NCBI RefSeq assembly: GCF_900112755.1
Contig: NZ_FOMW01000006.1
Location: 1 to 64,000 of the forward strand
Length of the DNA: 64,000 bases
Origin: Sulfitobacter brevis
Lineage (GTDB): Bacteria > Pseudomonadota > Alphaproteobacteria > Rhodobacterales > Rhodobacteraceae
Direction: 5' to 3'
The notes under the pieces are model-generated. The model saw nothing but the letters and a program-made list of their open reading frames with translations. It had not been told where the DNA came from and made no database searches. Positions within the stretch are counted from its first letter, which is position 1, and each line of letters begins with the position of its first letter. Below are positions 16,677 through 26,161 of this stretch, piece after piece. The position numbers were made by a program, and so were the translations under genes.

Positions 16677-17894
16677 ATGGCAGGAAATTCGGGCGGCCCA
16701 TGGGGCGGCGGAGGAAATAAGGGTGACGGAGGTGATCGTGAGGAGCGCCCTTCGGGCAATCGTGGCAATGGCGGCGGGCGTGGCCCGGGCGGCGATCGGC
16801 CACAGATGCCAGAAATTGATGATCTGGTCAAAAAAGGTCAGGAGCATCTGCGCGTTTTGATGGGGGGCGGCTCTGGTCGTGACCGGACCGGCGGCACAGG
16901 TGGCTCCGGTGGTGGCAATGGTCCGATGCTGACCGGCGGCACAATCGGTTTGGGCTTGGTTGCGGCCGGCCTGCTCTGGGCTTTCGCGAGCTTCTACACC
17001 GTACGGCCTGAACAGCAGTCGATTGAACTCTTCTTGGGCGAGTTCTCCGGCGTTGGTACCGAAGGTCTGAACTTTGCGCCTTGGCCCGTTGTCACCGCCG
17101 AAGTCTTCGATGTGACCACCAACCGCACAGAAGAGCTGGGGGTGAACAAAGGCAGCACCGACAACGAAGGTCTGATGCTGACCACCGATGAAAACATCGT
17201 GGACATCGATTTTCAGGTCGTCTGGAACATCAAGAACGCCAAAGATTTCAAATTCTCGCTGCGTGACCCCGAGGCTGCCGTGCGGGCAATCTCTGAGTCC
17301 GCGATGCGCGAAGTCATTGCGCAATCCGAACTGGCACCGATCCTGAACCGTGACCGTGCCTCTGTTGCCGAACGTGTTAAAGAACTGATCGAGACCACTC
17401 TGGACAAACGTCAGGCTGGCATCAACATTCTGCGGGTCAACGTGAACAAAGTCGATCCGCCCAAACAGACGGTGCAGGTCACCAATGCAGCTGGTCAGAC
17501 GACCACACAATCGGTTGTTGATGCTTTCCGCGATGTGCAGGCCGCCGAGCAGGAGCGCGACCGGGTCGAGCGTCAGGCAGACGCCTATGCAAACAAAAAA
17601 ACCGCCGAAGCCCGTGGTGAAAGCGCGCAGTTGATGGAAGCTGCGGAAGGCTACCGTGCCCGCGTTGTGAACGGTGCCGTCGGTGAGGCCAGCCGTTTTG
17701 AAGCTGTGCTCAAGGAATATACGGCCGCGCCAGAAGTTACCCGCAAGCGGCTTTATATCGAAACAATGGAAAAAGTGCTGGGTGACGTGGAAAAGATCAT
17801 TCTTGAAAACAACACCGGAAACGGCACAGGCCAGGGCGTCGTGCCTTACCTGCCGCTCAATGAATTGCGTCGCAACTCGGGAGGGTCGAACTAA
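16677..17894 (+). CDS. hflK: FtsH protease modulator HflK
   Basis: A 405-residue SPFH/band-7 protein that, with HflC, caps the membrane protease FtsH and modulates its quality-control activity. The first 80 residues are Gly/Arg/Asn-rich and cytoplasmic, followed by a single membrane span (GLGLVAAGLLWAFASFYTV, about residues 88-106), the SPFH domain, and a long charged coiled coil (AEQERDRVERQADAYANKKT). It overlaps hflC by one base (TAATG), so the two are translationally coupled. Confidence 0.96.
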   Translation: MAGNSGGPWGGGGNKGDGGDREERPSGNRGNGGGRGPGGDRPQMPEIDDLVKKGQEHLRVLMGGGSGRDRTGGTGGSGGGNGPMLTGGTIGLGLVAAGLLWAFASFYTVRPEQQSIELFLGEFSGVGTEGLNFAPWPVVTAEVFDVTTNRTEELGVNKGSTDNEGLMLTTDENIVDIDFQVVWNIKNAKDFKFSLRDPEAAVRAISESAMREVIAQSELAPILNRDRASVAERVKELIETTLDKRQAGINILRVNVNKVDPPKQTVQVTNAAGQTTTQSVVDAFRDVQAAEQERDRVERQADAYANKKTAEARGESAQLMEAAEGYRARVVNGAVGEASRFEAVLKEYTAAPEVTRKRLYIETMEKVLGDVEKIILENNTGNGTGQGVVPYLPLNELRRNSGGSN

Positions 17895-18793
17895 TGCGTA
17901 AACTCGGATTATTAATCCCCGTCGTCGTGGTTGTGCTGGTTGGCATACTGGCATCGATCTTTGTTGTGGATGAGCGCGAAAAGGCGCTGGTGCTGCGCTT
18001 TGGTCAGATCAAGCAGGTCCGCACCGAGCCCGGTATCGGGTTTAAAGTGCCTTTGCTGGACGAAATCGTGCGCTTTGAGGACCGTATCCTGACGCTGGAA
18101 ACACCGGTGATCGAAGTCACGCCCGCCGATGATCGCCGTTTGGAAATTGACGCCTTTGTCATGTACCGTATTGCCGATATCGTGCAGTACCGCCAAGCGA
18201 TTGGTGTGGGCGGCGAACGTCAGGCCGAGAGCGAATTGCGCGGTATTCTGGAATCCCAGATCCGAGCTGTTCTGGGTTCGCAGGGTGTGACCTCCAACAC
18301 CATCCTGTCGCCTGAGCGTTCTGCCTTGATGGACCAGATCCGCGAACGCTCCGACTCGCGTGCGCAGCTTTTGGGGCTGGATGTGGTTGATGTGCGTCTG
18401 CGCCAGACCAATCTGCCAGAGCAGAACTTTGATGCGACGCTGCAACGGATGATCGCCGAGCGGGAACGCGAAGCGACAGACGAGCGCGCCCGTGGCCGTG
18501 AAGCTGCCCAGCGGGTCACCGCTCTTGCAGACCGGACCTATGAGGTCATCCTGTCGGAAGCCCGTCGTGATGCCCGCATCATCGAAGGTGAAGCCGACGC
18601 CGAGCGCGCCAACATCTTTGCAAAAGCCTATGGACGCGATCAGGAATTCTTTGAATTCTACCGCTCGCTGTCCGCCTATGAGGAAGCCTTGAAGGGCGAG
18701 AACTCCACTATGGTTCTCTCGCCTAACAGCGAATTCTTCAACTATCTGCGCTCCGATCAGGGCAGCCGGTCCAACGAAGGCGAGACCAATTGA
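17894..18793 (+). CDS. hflC: FtsH protease modulator HflC
   Basis: A 299-residue partner of HflK. It has an N-terminal membrane anchor (LGLLIPVVVVVLVGILASIF), the SPFH domain with VVDEREKALVLRFGQIK, and a C-terminal helix rich in Arg/Glu/Ala ending in the conserved FFEFYRSLSAYEEAL region. Start and stop both overlap neighbouring genes: one base with hflK and four with the DUF2065 gene. The order hflK-hflC-DUF2065-degP is typical of alphaproteobacteria and links membrane protease control with periplasmic proteolysis. Confidence 0.96.
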   Translation: MRKLGLLIPVVVVVLVGILASIFVVDEREKALVLRFGQIKQVRTEPGIGFKVPLLDEIVRFEDRILTLETPVIEVTPADDRRLEIDAFVMYRIADIVQYRQAIGVGGERQAESELRGILESQIRAVLGSQGVTSNTILSPERSALMDQIRERSDSRAQLLGLDVVDVRLRQTNLPEQNFDATLQRMIAEREREATDERARGREAAQRVTALADRTYEVILSEARRDARIIEGEADAERANIFAKAYGRDQEFFEFYRSLSAYEEALKGENSTMVLSPNSEFFNYLRSDQGSRSNEGETN

Positions 18794-18984
18794 GCCTTCT
18801 GCTGCTGGCCTTCGGGTTGGTGATGATACTGGAGGGGCTGGCCTATGCGCTGGCCCCTTCGCTTTTGGAGCGCATGCTGGAAGTGCTGCGCAGCCTGCCT
18901 GAGAGCGCCGTGCGCCAGATCGGCGCGCTGGTTGTCGTCGCGGGCATTTTCCTTGTTTGGGTTGCTTTCCAGATCGGGATGTAA
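18790..18984 (+). CDS. DUF2065 small membrane protein
   Basis: A 64-residue protein of the DUF2065 family, with two hydrophobic segments (residues 3-22 and 43-61) separated by a short amphipathic piece, ERMLEVLRSLPESAVRQIG. The start is TTG, overlapping the hflC stop (TTGA), so it should be translated by coupling. Members of this family are regularly found behind hflK-hflC and are probably accessory to that complex; their function is unknown. Confidence 0.88.
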   Translation: MSLLLLAFGLVMILEGLAYALAPSLLERMLEVLRSLPESAVRQIGALVVVAGIFLVWVAFQIGM

Positions 18985-19212
18985 GGCGCTGACCGGTTGG
19001 CCGCCCCTCATGCTTTTCGCGCTCCCGTGTGCGGCAAGCCCCGCGGCTCCACAGTTTTGAAATATCTGCCCCGATATCATCACGCAGTGGTGAGGCGGTT
19101 GAAATGCGCCAGAATCACCACATCTTTGATGTTGCGGCGCAGGCATGCAGGATGCACTCTGCGTCTCAATACGTGTCCTCTTCGGGGTGACATCAGAATT
19201 TGACAGGAGACG

Positions 19213-20700
19213 ATGATGCAGTCACAGGTCCGCGCGCGAGCCAGAGCCCTTCACGAGACCCCGGTGTTCAGAGCATTTCTAATGAGCGTGCTGACCTTGG
19301 CATTTATCATCCTTCAGGCTGTGGCCGTATTGGCCAAGCCCGAGAGCCTTGCCCCGCTGGCCGAAAAGATCAGCCCATCCGTAGTTAACATCACCACCTC
19401 AACGATGGTCGAAGGCCGCACCGGCCCGCAAGGCATTGTGCCCGAAGGCTCGCCTTTTGAAGATTTCTTCCGCGAATTTCAGGACCGCAACAGCGACGGC
19501 GACGGGCAGCAGCCGCGCCGATCCTCGGCGCTGGGGTCGGGTTTTGTGATCTCCGAAGACGGGTTTGTCGTCACCAACAACCACGTGATCGAGGGTGCCG
19601 ACGAAATTACCATCGAGTTTTTCTCGGGCTTGGAGCTTAAGGCAGAAGTTGTCGGCACCGATCCCAACACCGACATCGCCTTGCTGAAGGTTGAGGCGAC
19701 CACACCGCTGCCCTTCGTCAACTTTGGCGACAGCAATGCCGCCCGTGTTGGTGATTGGGTGATCGCGATGGGTAACCCGTTGGGGCAGGGGTTCTCTGTC
19801 TCCGCGGGCATTGTTTCGGCCCGTAACCGTGCGCTGAGCGGCACCTATGACGACTACATCCAGACCGACGCGGCGATCAACCGGGGCAACTCAGGTGGCC
19901 CCTTGTTCAACATGGACGGCGAAGTGATTGGCGTGAACACCGCAATCCTGTCCCCCACCGGCGGTTCCATCGGGATCGGCTTTTCGATGGCGTCAAACGT
20001 GGTGACCCGCGTTGTGGACCAGTTGAAGGAATTCGGTGAAACACGTCGCGGCTGGTTGGGCGTGCGTATTCAGGACGTGACCGAAGATGTCGCCGATGCG
20101 ATGGATCTGGCCAAGGCCACCGGCGCACTGATCACAGATGTACCTGACGGTCCCGCCAAGGACGCAGGCCTGCAAACAGGCGATGTCATCTTGTCGTTCG
20201 ACGGCGTTGACGTGGCCGACACGCGCGGCTTGGTCCGCCAGGTCGGCAACAGCCCCGTAGGCCAGACCGTGCGCGTCACTGTCATGCGCGACGGCAAGAG
20301 CCAGACCATTAAAGTGGTTCTGGGCCGCCGCGAAGACGCAAACTCTGACGCCCCCGTTGCACCGGAGAATGAGGAAAACCCTGCTGAAGTTTCCCCCCAG
20401 ACCACATCGCTGTTGGGGTTGACCCTCACGCCACTTACTGACGAGATGCGCGAAGAACTGGCCGTGGGCGACACAATGAACGGCCTTGCGGTGACCGAAG
20501 TCGACGAAGCGTCAGAGGCCTTTGAAAAAGGTCTGCGCGCTGGAGACGTGATCACCGAAGCCGGTCAGCAAAAAGTTGTGACCATTGCAGAGCTTGAGGA
20601 GCGCTTGACCTCTGCCAAGGAAGCGGGCCGCAAGTCACTGCTGCTACTTGTGCGCCGCGCTGGCGATCCCCGCTTCGTCGCGCTGACTTTGGCTGAGTAA
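19213..20700 (+). CDS. degP: Do/DegP-family periplasmic serine protease
   Basis: A 495-residue HtrA-type protease/chaperone for misfolded envelope proteins. A signal sequence (about residues 15-40, VLTLAFIILQAVAVLAKP) leads to the trypsin-like domain with all three catalytic residues: His in VVTNNHVIEGADE, Asp in NTDIALLKVE and Ser in NRGNSGGPLFNMDG. Two PDZ domains follow (from about residues 280 and 400), with GWLGVRIQ opening the first. CAGGAGACG precedes two adjacent ATGs at 19213 and 19216; either may be used. A terminator lies 30 bases after the stop. Confidence 0.96.
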   Translation: MMQSQVRARARALHETPVFRAFLMSVLTLAFIILQAVAVLAKPESLAPLAEKISPSVVNITTSTMVEGRTGPQGIVPEGSPFEDFFREFQDRNSDGDGQQPRRSSALGSGFVISEDGFVVTNNHVIEGADEITIEFFSGLELKAEVVGTDPNTDIALLKVEATTPLPFVNFGDSNAARVGDWVIAMGNPLGQGFSVSAGIVSARNRALSGTYDDYIQTDAAINRGNSGGPLFNMDGEVIGVNTAILSPTGGSIGIGFSMASNVVTRVVDQLKEFGETRRGWLGVRIQDVTEDVADAMDLAKATGALITDVPDGPAKDAGLQTGDVILSFDGVDVADTRGLVRQVGNSPVGQTVRVTVMRDGKSQTIKVVLGRREDANSDAPVAPENEENPAEVSPQTTSLLGLTLTPLTDEMREELAVGDTMNGLAVTEVDEASEAFEKGLRAGDVITEAGQQKVVTIAELEERLTSAKEAGRKSLLLLVRRAGDPRFVALTLAE

Positions 20701-20730
20701 GCCTCAATATTGGGCACTGTTTAAAAACTA

Positions 20731-20760
20731 AAAAAGCGCCTCCAATCGGGGGCGCTTTTT
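20731..20760. terminator. Bidirectional rho-independent terminator
   Basis: A 13-base-pair hairpin, AAAAAGCGCCTCC-AATC-GGGGGCGCTTTTT, with T-runs on both strands. It sits between the convergent degP gene and the peptidoglycan-binding lipoprotein gene and should stop transcription from both sides. Confidence 0.93.
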
Positions 20761-20785
20761 TCATAGGTCCAATGCCTCTTCGTAC

Positions 20786-21355
20786 CTACAAAGTCGAGCG
20801 CGGCACCGCGATCAGCCCCAGTTCACGCGCCGTCTCCAAAGACAATACGCCACTATCCGGCCCGTCGCTGCGTTGGAGTTTCTGAACCGCGGCGCGCGTT
20901 GCGGCATCCATCTCGCCATTCACAGCGCCCGCATAAAGCCCGCGCGCTTGCAAAGCCCGTTGCAGGGTTTCCACAAACTCGACCGTCAAAACCTCGTTGC
21001 AGGGCGTCTCGAACCAGTTTTCAACCCGCTGACGCACGATCTGCTGCCGCGTCTCGGTGTTATAGACCGGCGGTTTGGCAATGGTGCCATCAGCGTTCAC
21101 CTTGGCGGGCGATATCTGCACCTGTTCGGTCACGCTCTCAATCACCGCAGGGCTGACGGTTTTGCCCCAGCAGCTGCCTTCCGCTGCACCGTGCGGGCCA
21201 TTGCGGGTCGGCTCGTAAACCCCCGGCTCCGGCCTTTCAGCCTTGTCCCCTTGCGTGGTGTCTCCACAGCCCGCAAGCACCAGCGACAGGCCCAATGACA
21301 GGCCAAGCCAGAGCGGTGCGGATGCGGTGGGTCGTGAAAGTGGTGCCTGTGTCAT
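20786..21355 (-). CDS. Lipoprotein with peptidoglycan-binding domain
   Basis: A 189-residue envelope protein. A hydrophobic signal followed by the lipobox LVLAGC (Cys about 32) indicates lipid anchoring. The C-terminal 70 residues are a PG_binding_1 domain: FVETLQRALQARGLYAGAVN, GEMDAATRAAVQKLQ. The middle part contains SCWGKTVSPAVIESVTEQV and NWFETPCNEVLT, with two cysteines that may pair. The start at 21355 has AAGAGG upstream and places the signal correctly. Function is presumably attachment to or sensing of the cell wall. Confidence 0.85.
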   Translation of the reverse strand: MTQAPLSRPTASAPLWLGLSLGLSLVLAGCGDTTQGDKAERPEPGVYEPTRNGPHGAAEGSCWGKTVSPAVIESVTEQVQISPAKVNADGTIAKPPVYNTETRQQIVRQRVENWFETPCNEVLTVEFVETLQRALQARGLYAGAVNGEMDAATRAAVQKLQRSDGPDSGVLSLETARELGLIAVPRSTL

Positions 21356-21518
21356 CGCCCAATGCCTCTTGGGTCTATTGCTCGGCCAGCAACCTAGCTT
21401 TTTTTGCCTGCATTGCAAAGGGGATGCGGCATTTGTTGCAGCCCTCCGCGCAACATGACGCAAAAGGGCTGGCACAGCCGATGCGTGCTTAGTAGACAAG
21501 GCCAAAGCGAATTATTGA

Positions 21519-21856
<338 letters not shown>

Positions 21857-21857
<1 letters not shown>

Positions 21858-22657
21858 TGGGCAGGCTGCGGTTCGGTGCGCTGACCCTCATCGCGCTGGC
21901 TGTGGCCGGATCATCGGCGGCGGCATGCCAGATGCCGCCCCACAAAACCACCCAGATGCCGCAAACCGTGCGTCTGGCCGAAGACAGCAGCACTGTCGCA
22001 GGTGCGTGGTTTGACGGCCCCTCCACCATCTATCCGCACGGCATTCTGGGCGATGCGATCGAACCCACGGTGCTGGCGGCTTATTCTCCTCATGCCAAAT
22101 CATCCTGTGGTGACATCCGCGCCGCTTCGGGCTCTGATCACGTTTTCGAGGACGTGGCCCCGCGCCAGATCGACCTCGACAACGACGGCACGCCCGAGAT
22201 CATCGTGGTGCGTACCCACCTGAAAAAAGGCGCACAGCTCGCAATTTATAAAGACACACGGGACGGACTGCTGACCCTGATCGCGACGACCCCCTATATC
22301 GGGCGCCGCAACCGCTGGCTGGCGCCCATTGGTGCCGCCGATCTTGACGGTGACGGCACCATCGAGATTGCTTATATCGACCGTCCGCATCTGGCAAAAA
22401 TTCTGCGGGTCTGGCGCTTTCAGAAAGATACCCTGACTGAAATTGCCCAAATGTCGGGCCTCACCAACCACCGCATTGGCGAATCCGACATCGGCGGCGG
22501 CATCAGAACCTGCGCTGGCGCGCCTGAGATGGTGGTCGCGAGCGCCGATTGGTCACAGATCATGTTGGTCCGGCTTAGCGAGGGTAAGCTTTCCAGCACG
22601 CCTTGGGGCCCGCACAGAGGCCGCGAAAGCTTCGCCCGCGCCTTATCCTGCTCTTAA
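21857..22657 (+). CDS. Secreted FG-GAP/VCBS-type repeat protein
   Basis: A 266-residue exported protein with a signal peptide (LTLIALAVAGSSAAACQ). The body holds two calcium-loop-like repeats, RQIDLDNDGTPEIIVVRT and GAADLDGDGTIEIAYIDRP, of the FG-GAP/VCBS beta-propeller type, so a calcium-stabilised partial propeller is likely. Its start overlaps the ferredoxin stop by one base. Relatives are common and uncharacterised in marine alphaproteobacteria. Co-translation with a cytoplasmic ferredoxin has no obvious functional logic. Confidence 0.8.
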
Positions 22658-22672
22658 CTCTCGTTTAGGCTA

Positions 22673-22712
22673 AAATATCCCCAGAGGTGGGGTGCGGGGG
22701 GCAGCGCCCCCT
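22673..22712 (-). repeat. Intergenic palindromic repeat, copy 2
   Basis: Between the convergent FG-GAP and purD genes, the minus strand reads a hairpin GGGGGC-GCT-GCCCCC followed after a short spacer by GGGGATATTTT, the same layout as at 6161-6207. With the G/C hairpin here in a convergent gap, it might also help end transcription, but there is no proper T-run directly after the stem. Confidence 0.55.
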
Positions 22713-22735
22713 GCGGTTCTTTACACTACTCCGCC

Positions 22736-24001
22736 TCAGCCGAGCGCACGCCACCCGATATCGCGACGGCAAAACCCTTCAGGCCAGTCAATACCGTCAA
22801 CCATCGCATAGGCCCGCTCCCGCGCCTCGCTCAGCGTCGCGCCGCGTGCAGTCACATTCAACACCCGCCCGCCCGTGGCGACAATCTCGCCCTTCTGCTC
22901 TGCCGTTCCGGCATGAAATACCATCTGCGACGCAGTCTCCGGCAGGGTGCCAAGACCGTTGATCACGCTGCCCGTCTGGTACGACCCCGGATATCCCGCT
23001 GCCGCCATCACGACAGTCAGCGCATGATCCTCGGCCCAATTCACCCGCATCTCGCTCAAACGCCCGCGGGCGGTCGCCTCGATCAGATCAAAAGCCTGCG
23101 CGCCCAGCCGCATCATCAAAACCTGACACTCCGGATCACCAAAGCGCACGTTGTATTCCACCAGCCGTGGCACGCCGTCCTTGATCATCAATCCTGCGTA
23201 AAGCACGCCCTGATAGGGGGTGCCGCGCCGCGCCATTTCGGCCATGCAGGGACGGATGATTTCCGCCAGGGCCCGCTCGGCAATCTCGTCGGTCAGCACT
23301 GGCGCGGGGGAATAGGCTCCCATGCCGCCGGTGTTGGGGCCGGTATCGCCATCGCCCACACGCTTGTGATCCTGCGCCGTGCCAATTGGCAGCACCGTTT
23401 CACCATCACACAGCACAAAGAAGGACGCCTCTTCGCCTTCCATGAATTCCTCGATCACCACTTCGGTGCCCGCATCGCCAAAGGTGCCGTCAAACATTGT
23501 ATCCACGGCTTCTAACGCTTCGGCGTCAGTCATCGCGATGATCACGCCTTTGCCCGCCGCCAGCCCGTCTGCCTTGATCACGATCGGCGCGCCCTGCGCT
23601 TTGACATAGTCTCGCGCCGCTGCGGCATCGGTGAAATGGCCATAAGCCGCTGTCGGCGCCTTCACGGCGTCGCATATCTCTTTGGTAAAGGCTTTGGAGG
23701 CTTCAAGCTCTGCCGCCGCTGCCGAGGGGCCAAATACTGCAAACCCAGCGGCCCGCAAATCATCGGCCACACCGGCGGCCAAGGGCGCCTCGGGGCCGAC
23801 AATCACGAAATCGATGTTATTCTCTTCGCCAAAGGCCACCACCGCAGCGCCGTCCAGAATATCCAGCGTCGCACAATCGGCGATCTTGGCGATGCCCGCA
23901 TTGCCCGGTGCCACGATCAGCTTGTCGCATTTTGGGTTCTGCATCACCGCCCATGCCAACGAGTGTTCGCGTCCGCCGCTGCCCAGAATGAGGATGTTCA
24001 T
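22736..24001 (-). CDS. purD: Phosphoribosylamine-glycine ligase
   Basis: A 421-residue ATP-grasp enzyme that joins glycine to phosphoribosylamine in purine synthesis. It starts MNILILGSGGREHSLAW, carries the ATP-binding PIVIKADGLAAGKGVIIA, and the metal/substrate region GGMGAYSPAPVLTDE, EYNVRFGDPECQ. The start at 24001 is the conserved N-terminus; upstream sequence in frame is not part of the family. It is divergent from xseA with 72 bases between starts. Confidence 0.97.
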   Translation of the reverse strand: MNILILGSGGREHSLAWAVMQNPKCDKLIVAPGNAGIAKIADCATLDILDGAAVVAFGEENNIDFVIVGPEAPLAAGVADDLRAAGFAVFGPSAAAAELEASKAFTKEICDAVKAPTAAYGHFTDAAAARDYVKAQGAPIVIKADGLAAGKGVIIAMTDAEALEAVDTMFDGTFGDAGTEVVIEEFMEGEEASFFVLCDGETVLPIGTAQDHKRVGDGDTGPNTGGMGAYSPAPVLTDEIAERALAEIIRPCMAEMARRGTPYQGVLYAGLMIKDGVPRLVEYNVRFGDPECQVLMMRLGAQAFDLIEATARGRLSEMRVNWAEDHALTVVMAAAGYPGSYQTGSVINGLGTLPETASQMVFHAGTAEQKGEIVATGGRVLNVTARGATLSEARERAYAMVDGIDWPEGFCRRDIGWRALG

Positions 24002-24073
24002 GCAACCAGTGCTCCCTTGGCCTTCGTTGCTGGGCGTTCTAAGCTGCGCCAGCCAGATGCACAAGGACGCCCC

Positions 24074-25693
24074 ATGGACCTGCTAGACGACCCGACCCCG
24101 GGCTCCAACACCCCTGAATTCACTGTCTCCGAGATCGCCGGATCGGTCAAGAAACTGGTCGAGGCCGAACTCGGCTGGGTGCGAATCAAGGGCGAGGTCG
24201 GGCGCGTGGTGCAGGCGCGGTCGGGGCATCTGTATTTTGACCTCAAGGACGACCGCTCGGTTCTGTCTTGCATGACATGGAAAGGCCAGATTGCCGCGCT
24301 GGGTATTGTGCCCGAAGAAGGTACCGAGGTCGTTGCCGAAGGCAAGATGACCGCCAGCGGTTTTCAATCAAAATACGCGCTGAACGCGCAGCGCATCGCC
24401 ATCGCGGGCGAGGGCGCGCTGATGGCGCTGCTGGAGAAACGTAAAAAGGCGCTCGCCGCCGAAGGGTTGTTCGACGAAGCGCGCAAGAAACCCCTGCCGT
24501 ATCTGCCTGAAATCATCGGTGTCGTGACCTCGCTGCAGGGCGTGGTGATCCGCGACATCCTGCACCGGTTGCGTGACCGGTTTCCGCGCAAGGTGCTGGT
24601 CTGGCCCGTTGCGGTGCAGGGCGCGGCCTGTGCGCCCGAAGTCGCCCGCGCCATCGCGGGCTTTAATGCGCTCACTCCCGGCGGCGCGATGCCACGGCCC
24701 GATCTGATTATCGTGGCGCGGGGCGGCGGCTCGGTCGAAGACCTCTGGGGCTTTAACGAAGAAATCGTAGCACGCGCAGCGGCGGCCTCGGACATCCCGC
24801 TGATCTCTGCCGTGGGGCACGAAACCGACACCACCCTGATCGACTATGTTGCCGACCGCCGCGCCCCAACGCCGACGGCTGCCGCCGAACTGGCGGTGCC
24901 CGTGCGCCACGAGCTTGCCGCTTGGGTCGACGGGCAGGGTGCCCGGCTGGGCCAATTGCTCAGCCAAAGCCTGACGAACCGCCGCCAGCGTCTGCGCGAT
25001 ATGGCCCGCGCATTGCCGCGCAAAGAGAGCCTGCTCGACGGGCCTTGGCAGCGCTTTGACCGTGCCTCTGACAAGCTGGGGCCGAGCCTGATTGCCGGCG
25101 TGCAGCGGCGTCGCGTGCATCTGTCTGAAATCTCGGGACCACTGCGCCCTGCAACGCTCGCGCGGCGTGTGGCGGAGCAACGCCGTGGTCTGGCGCAATC
25201 AGGGGCGCGGCTGGGGCCTGCCTTGGCGCGGCCTGTGGCGCTCAAGCGCCGCGAGTTGGACAAGACAGATGAAAGACTCGCCCCCGCTCTGGCGCGTCGT
25301 GTCGCGAAAAATCGCAATGATTTTGAAGCCCAACTGCGCCGTCTGCGCCCTGAAACCCTGATCCGCGATAACGCTGCGAAACGCTCCCAGCTCGACCAGA
25401 TGCTCGCGCGTCTGTCCAAGGCCGGCAACCGCCAGATCGGCGATTGGCAGCGCAAGATTGACGCTTTGGACCGGCTGCGGGTCACGCTTGGCTATGAGGC
25501 GACGCTGGAGCGGGGCTTTGCTGTGGTGCGCAGTGGCGGGGCGGTTGTGACCTCGGTCACCGGCGCCGCGAGGGCTGAGACGTTGGAACTGCAATTCGCT
25601 GATGGGCGCATCGAGATTGGCGGAAGCGCGGGGCAGGCGACCGCAAAAGCGCAAAAACCGGCGGGGCCACCAGATGAGGGATCGCTTTTATAG
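24074..25693 (+). CDS. xseA: Exodeoxyribonuclease VII large subunit, extended
   Basis: A 539-residue catalytic subunit of exonuclease VII, which degrades single-stranded DNA from both ends. The N-terminal OB domain contains FTVSEIAGSVKKLVEAELGW and GHLYFDLKDDRSVLSC; the nuclease core has VVTSLQGVVIRDILHRL, IIVARGGGSVEDLW and GHETDTTLIDYVADRRAPTP. It is longer than E. coli XseA (456) because the helical C-terminal part has about five degenerate 22-25-residue repeats (LGPALARPVALKRRELD-like units, residues 330-445). AAGGA precedes the start. The small subunit gene is not in this window. Confidence 0.95.
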   Translation: MDLLDDPTPGSNTPEFTVSEIAGSVKKLVEAELGWVRIKGEVGRVVQARSGHLYFDLKDDRSVLSCMTWKGQIAALGIVPEEGTEVVAEGKMTASGFQSKYALNAQRIAIAGEGALMALLEKRKKALAAEGLFDEARKKPLPYLPEIIGVVTSLQGVVIRDILHRLRDRFPRKVLVWPVAVQGAACAPEVARAIAGFNALTPGGAMPRPDLIIVARGGGSVEDLWGFNEEIVARAAAASDIPLISAVGHETDTTLIDYVADRRAPTPTAAAELAVPVRHELAAWVDGQGARLGQLLSQSLTNRRQRLRDMARALPRKESLLDGPWQRFDRASDKLGPSLIAGVQRRRVHLSEISGPLRPATLARRVAEQRRGLAQSGARLGPALARPVALKRRELDKTDERLAPALARRVAKNRNDFEAQLRRLRPETLIRDNAAKRSQLDQMLARLSKAGNRQIGDWQRKIDALDRLRVTLGYEATLERGFAVVRSGGAVVTSVTGAARAETLELQFADGRIEIGGSAGQATAKAQKPAGPPDEGSLL

Positions 25694-25716
25694 CGGCTTA
25701 AGTCTGGCAATGGTCC

Positions 25717-26112
25717 CTAGACGCCGACTTTCGGGCCAAGGCACAACATCTCCTGATCGATGTCTTGCGCCTCGTAAAGCTCTGTTGCGGCGGGATTGTT
25801 CTCAAACTGTGCGATCAGGCCAGTGGGGCCCTCGCGAAACGTCCAGCACTGCGGATCGGGGTTTTCCTCATAGGTAAAGCAAATTTGGCCCGCGTCTTCG
25901 TACCACGTGCCTTCCTTGCATTCGCCGTCAAGGAACGACCACTGAACACGGCGATTCTTGTGATAGACCTCGGCGCCGTAAGGTTGCCCGCTCTGCCCGT
26001 AAAACAGGGTTTTCCCGCTGGTATAGGCCTCGAAATCCGCGCCCGACATGGATTGCTGGGCGGCGGCAGGCAGGGCGGCGAACGCCCATAGGATCACGGC
26101 AAGATGTCTCAT
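25717..26112 (-). CDS. Small secreted protein, DUF995-like
   Basis: A 131-residue protein with a signal peptide (MRHLAVILWAFAALPAAAQQ). The mature part has a pattern of aromatic residues and cysteines: GKTLFYGQSGQPYGAEVYHK, RVQWSFLDGECKEGTWYED, ICFTYEENPDPQCWTFREG. This 'CxxGTWY ... CFxYE ... CW' arrangement is seen in short periplasmic proteins annotated as DUF995 or hypothetical; I am not certain of the family. Four cysteines probably form disulfides. It faces xseA convergently with a 23-base gap. Confidence 0.7.
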   Translation of the reverse strand: MRHLAVILWAFAALPAAAQQSMSGADFEAYTSGKTLFYGQSGQPYGAEVYHKNRRVQWSFLDGECKEGTWYEDAGQICFTYEENPDPQCWTFREGPTGLIAQFENNPAATELYEAQDIDQEMLCLGPKVGV

Positions 26113-26161
26113 GAGGCCAGATTGGCAGAGAGCGCGGCGCGGTGCCAGTGTGCAAAAGGCA

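Noticed and set aside
16659..17954. Long minus-strand frame opposite hflK
   Set aside because: hflK is a complete, well-conserved gene here; the opposite frame is Phe/His/Gly-rich noise without a ribosome site.
19050..19080. RpoH-like sequence (TTGAAA with CCCCGATAT) before degP
   Set aside because: The spacing between the two parts is only six bases, far too short for a heat-shock promoter.
23636..24073. Upstream extension of xseA into the purD coding region
   Set aside because: The translation before 24074 is antisense to purD and not part of the exonuclease family; the ATG at 24074 has a ribosome site.
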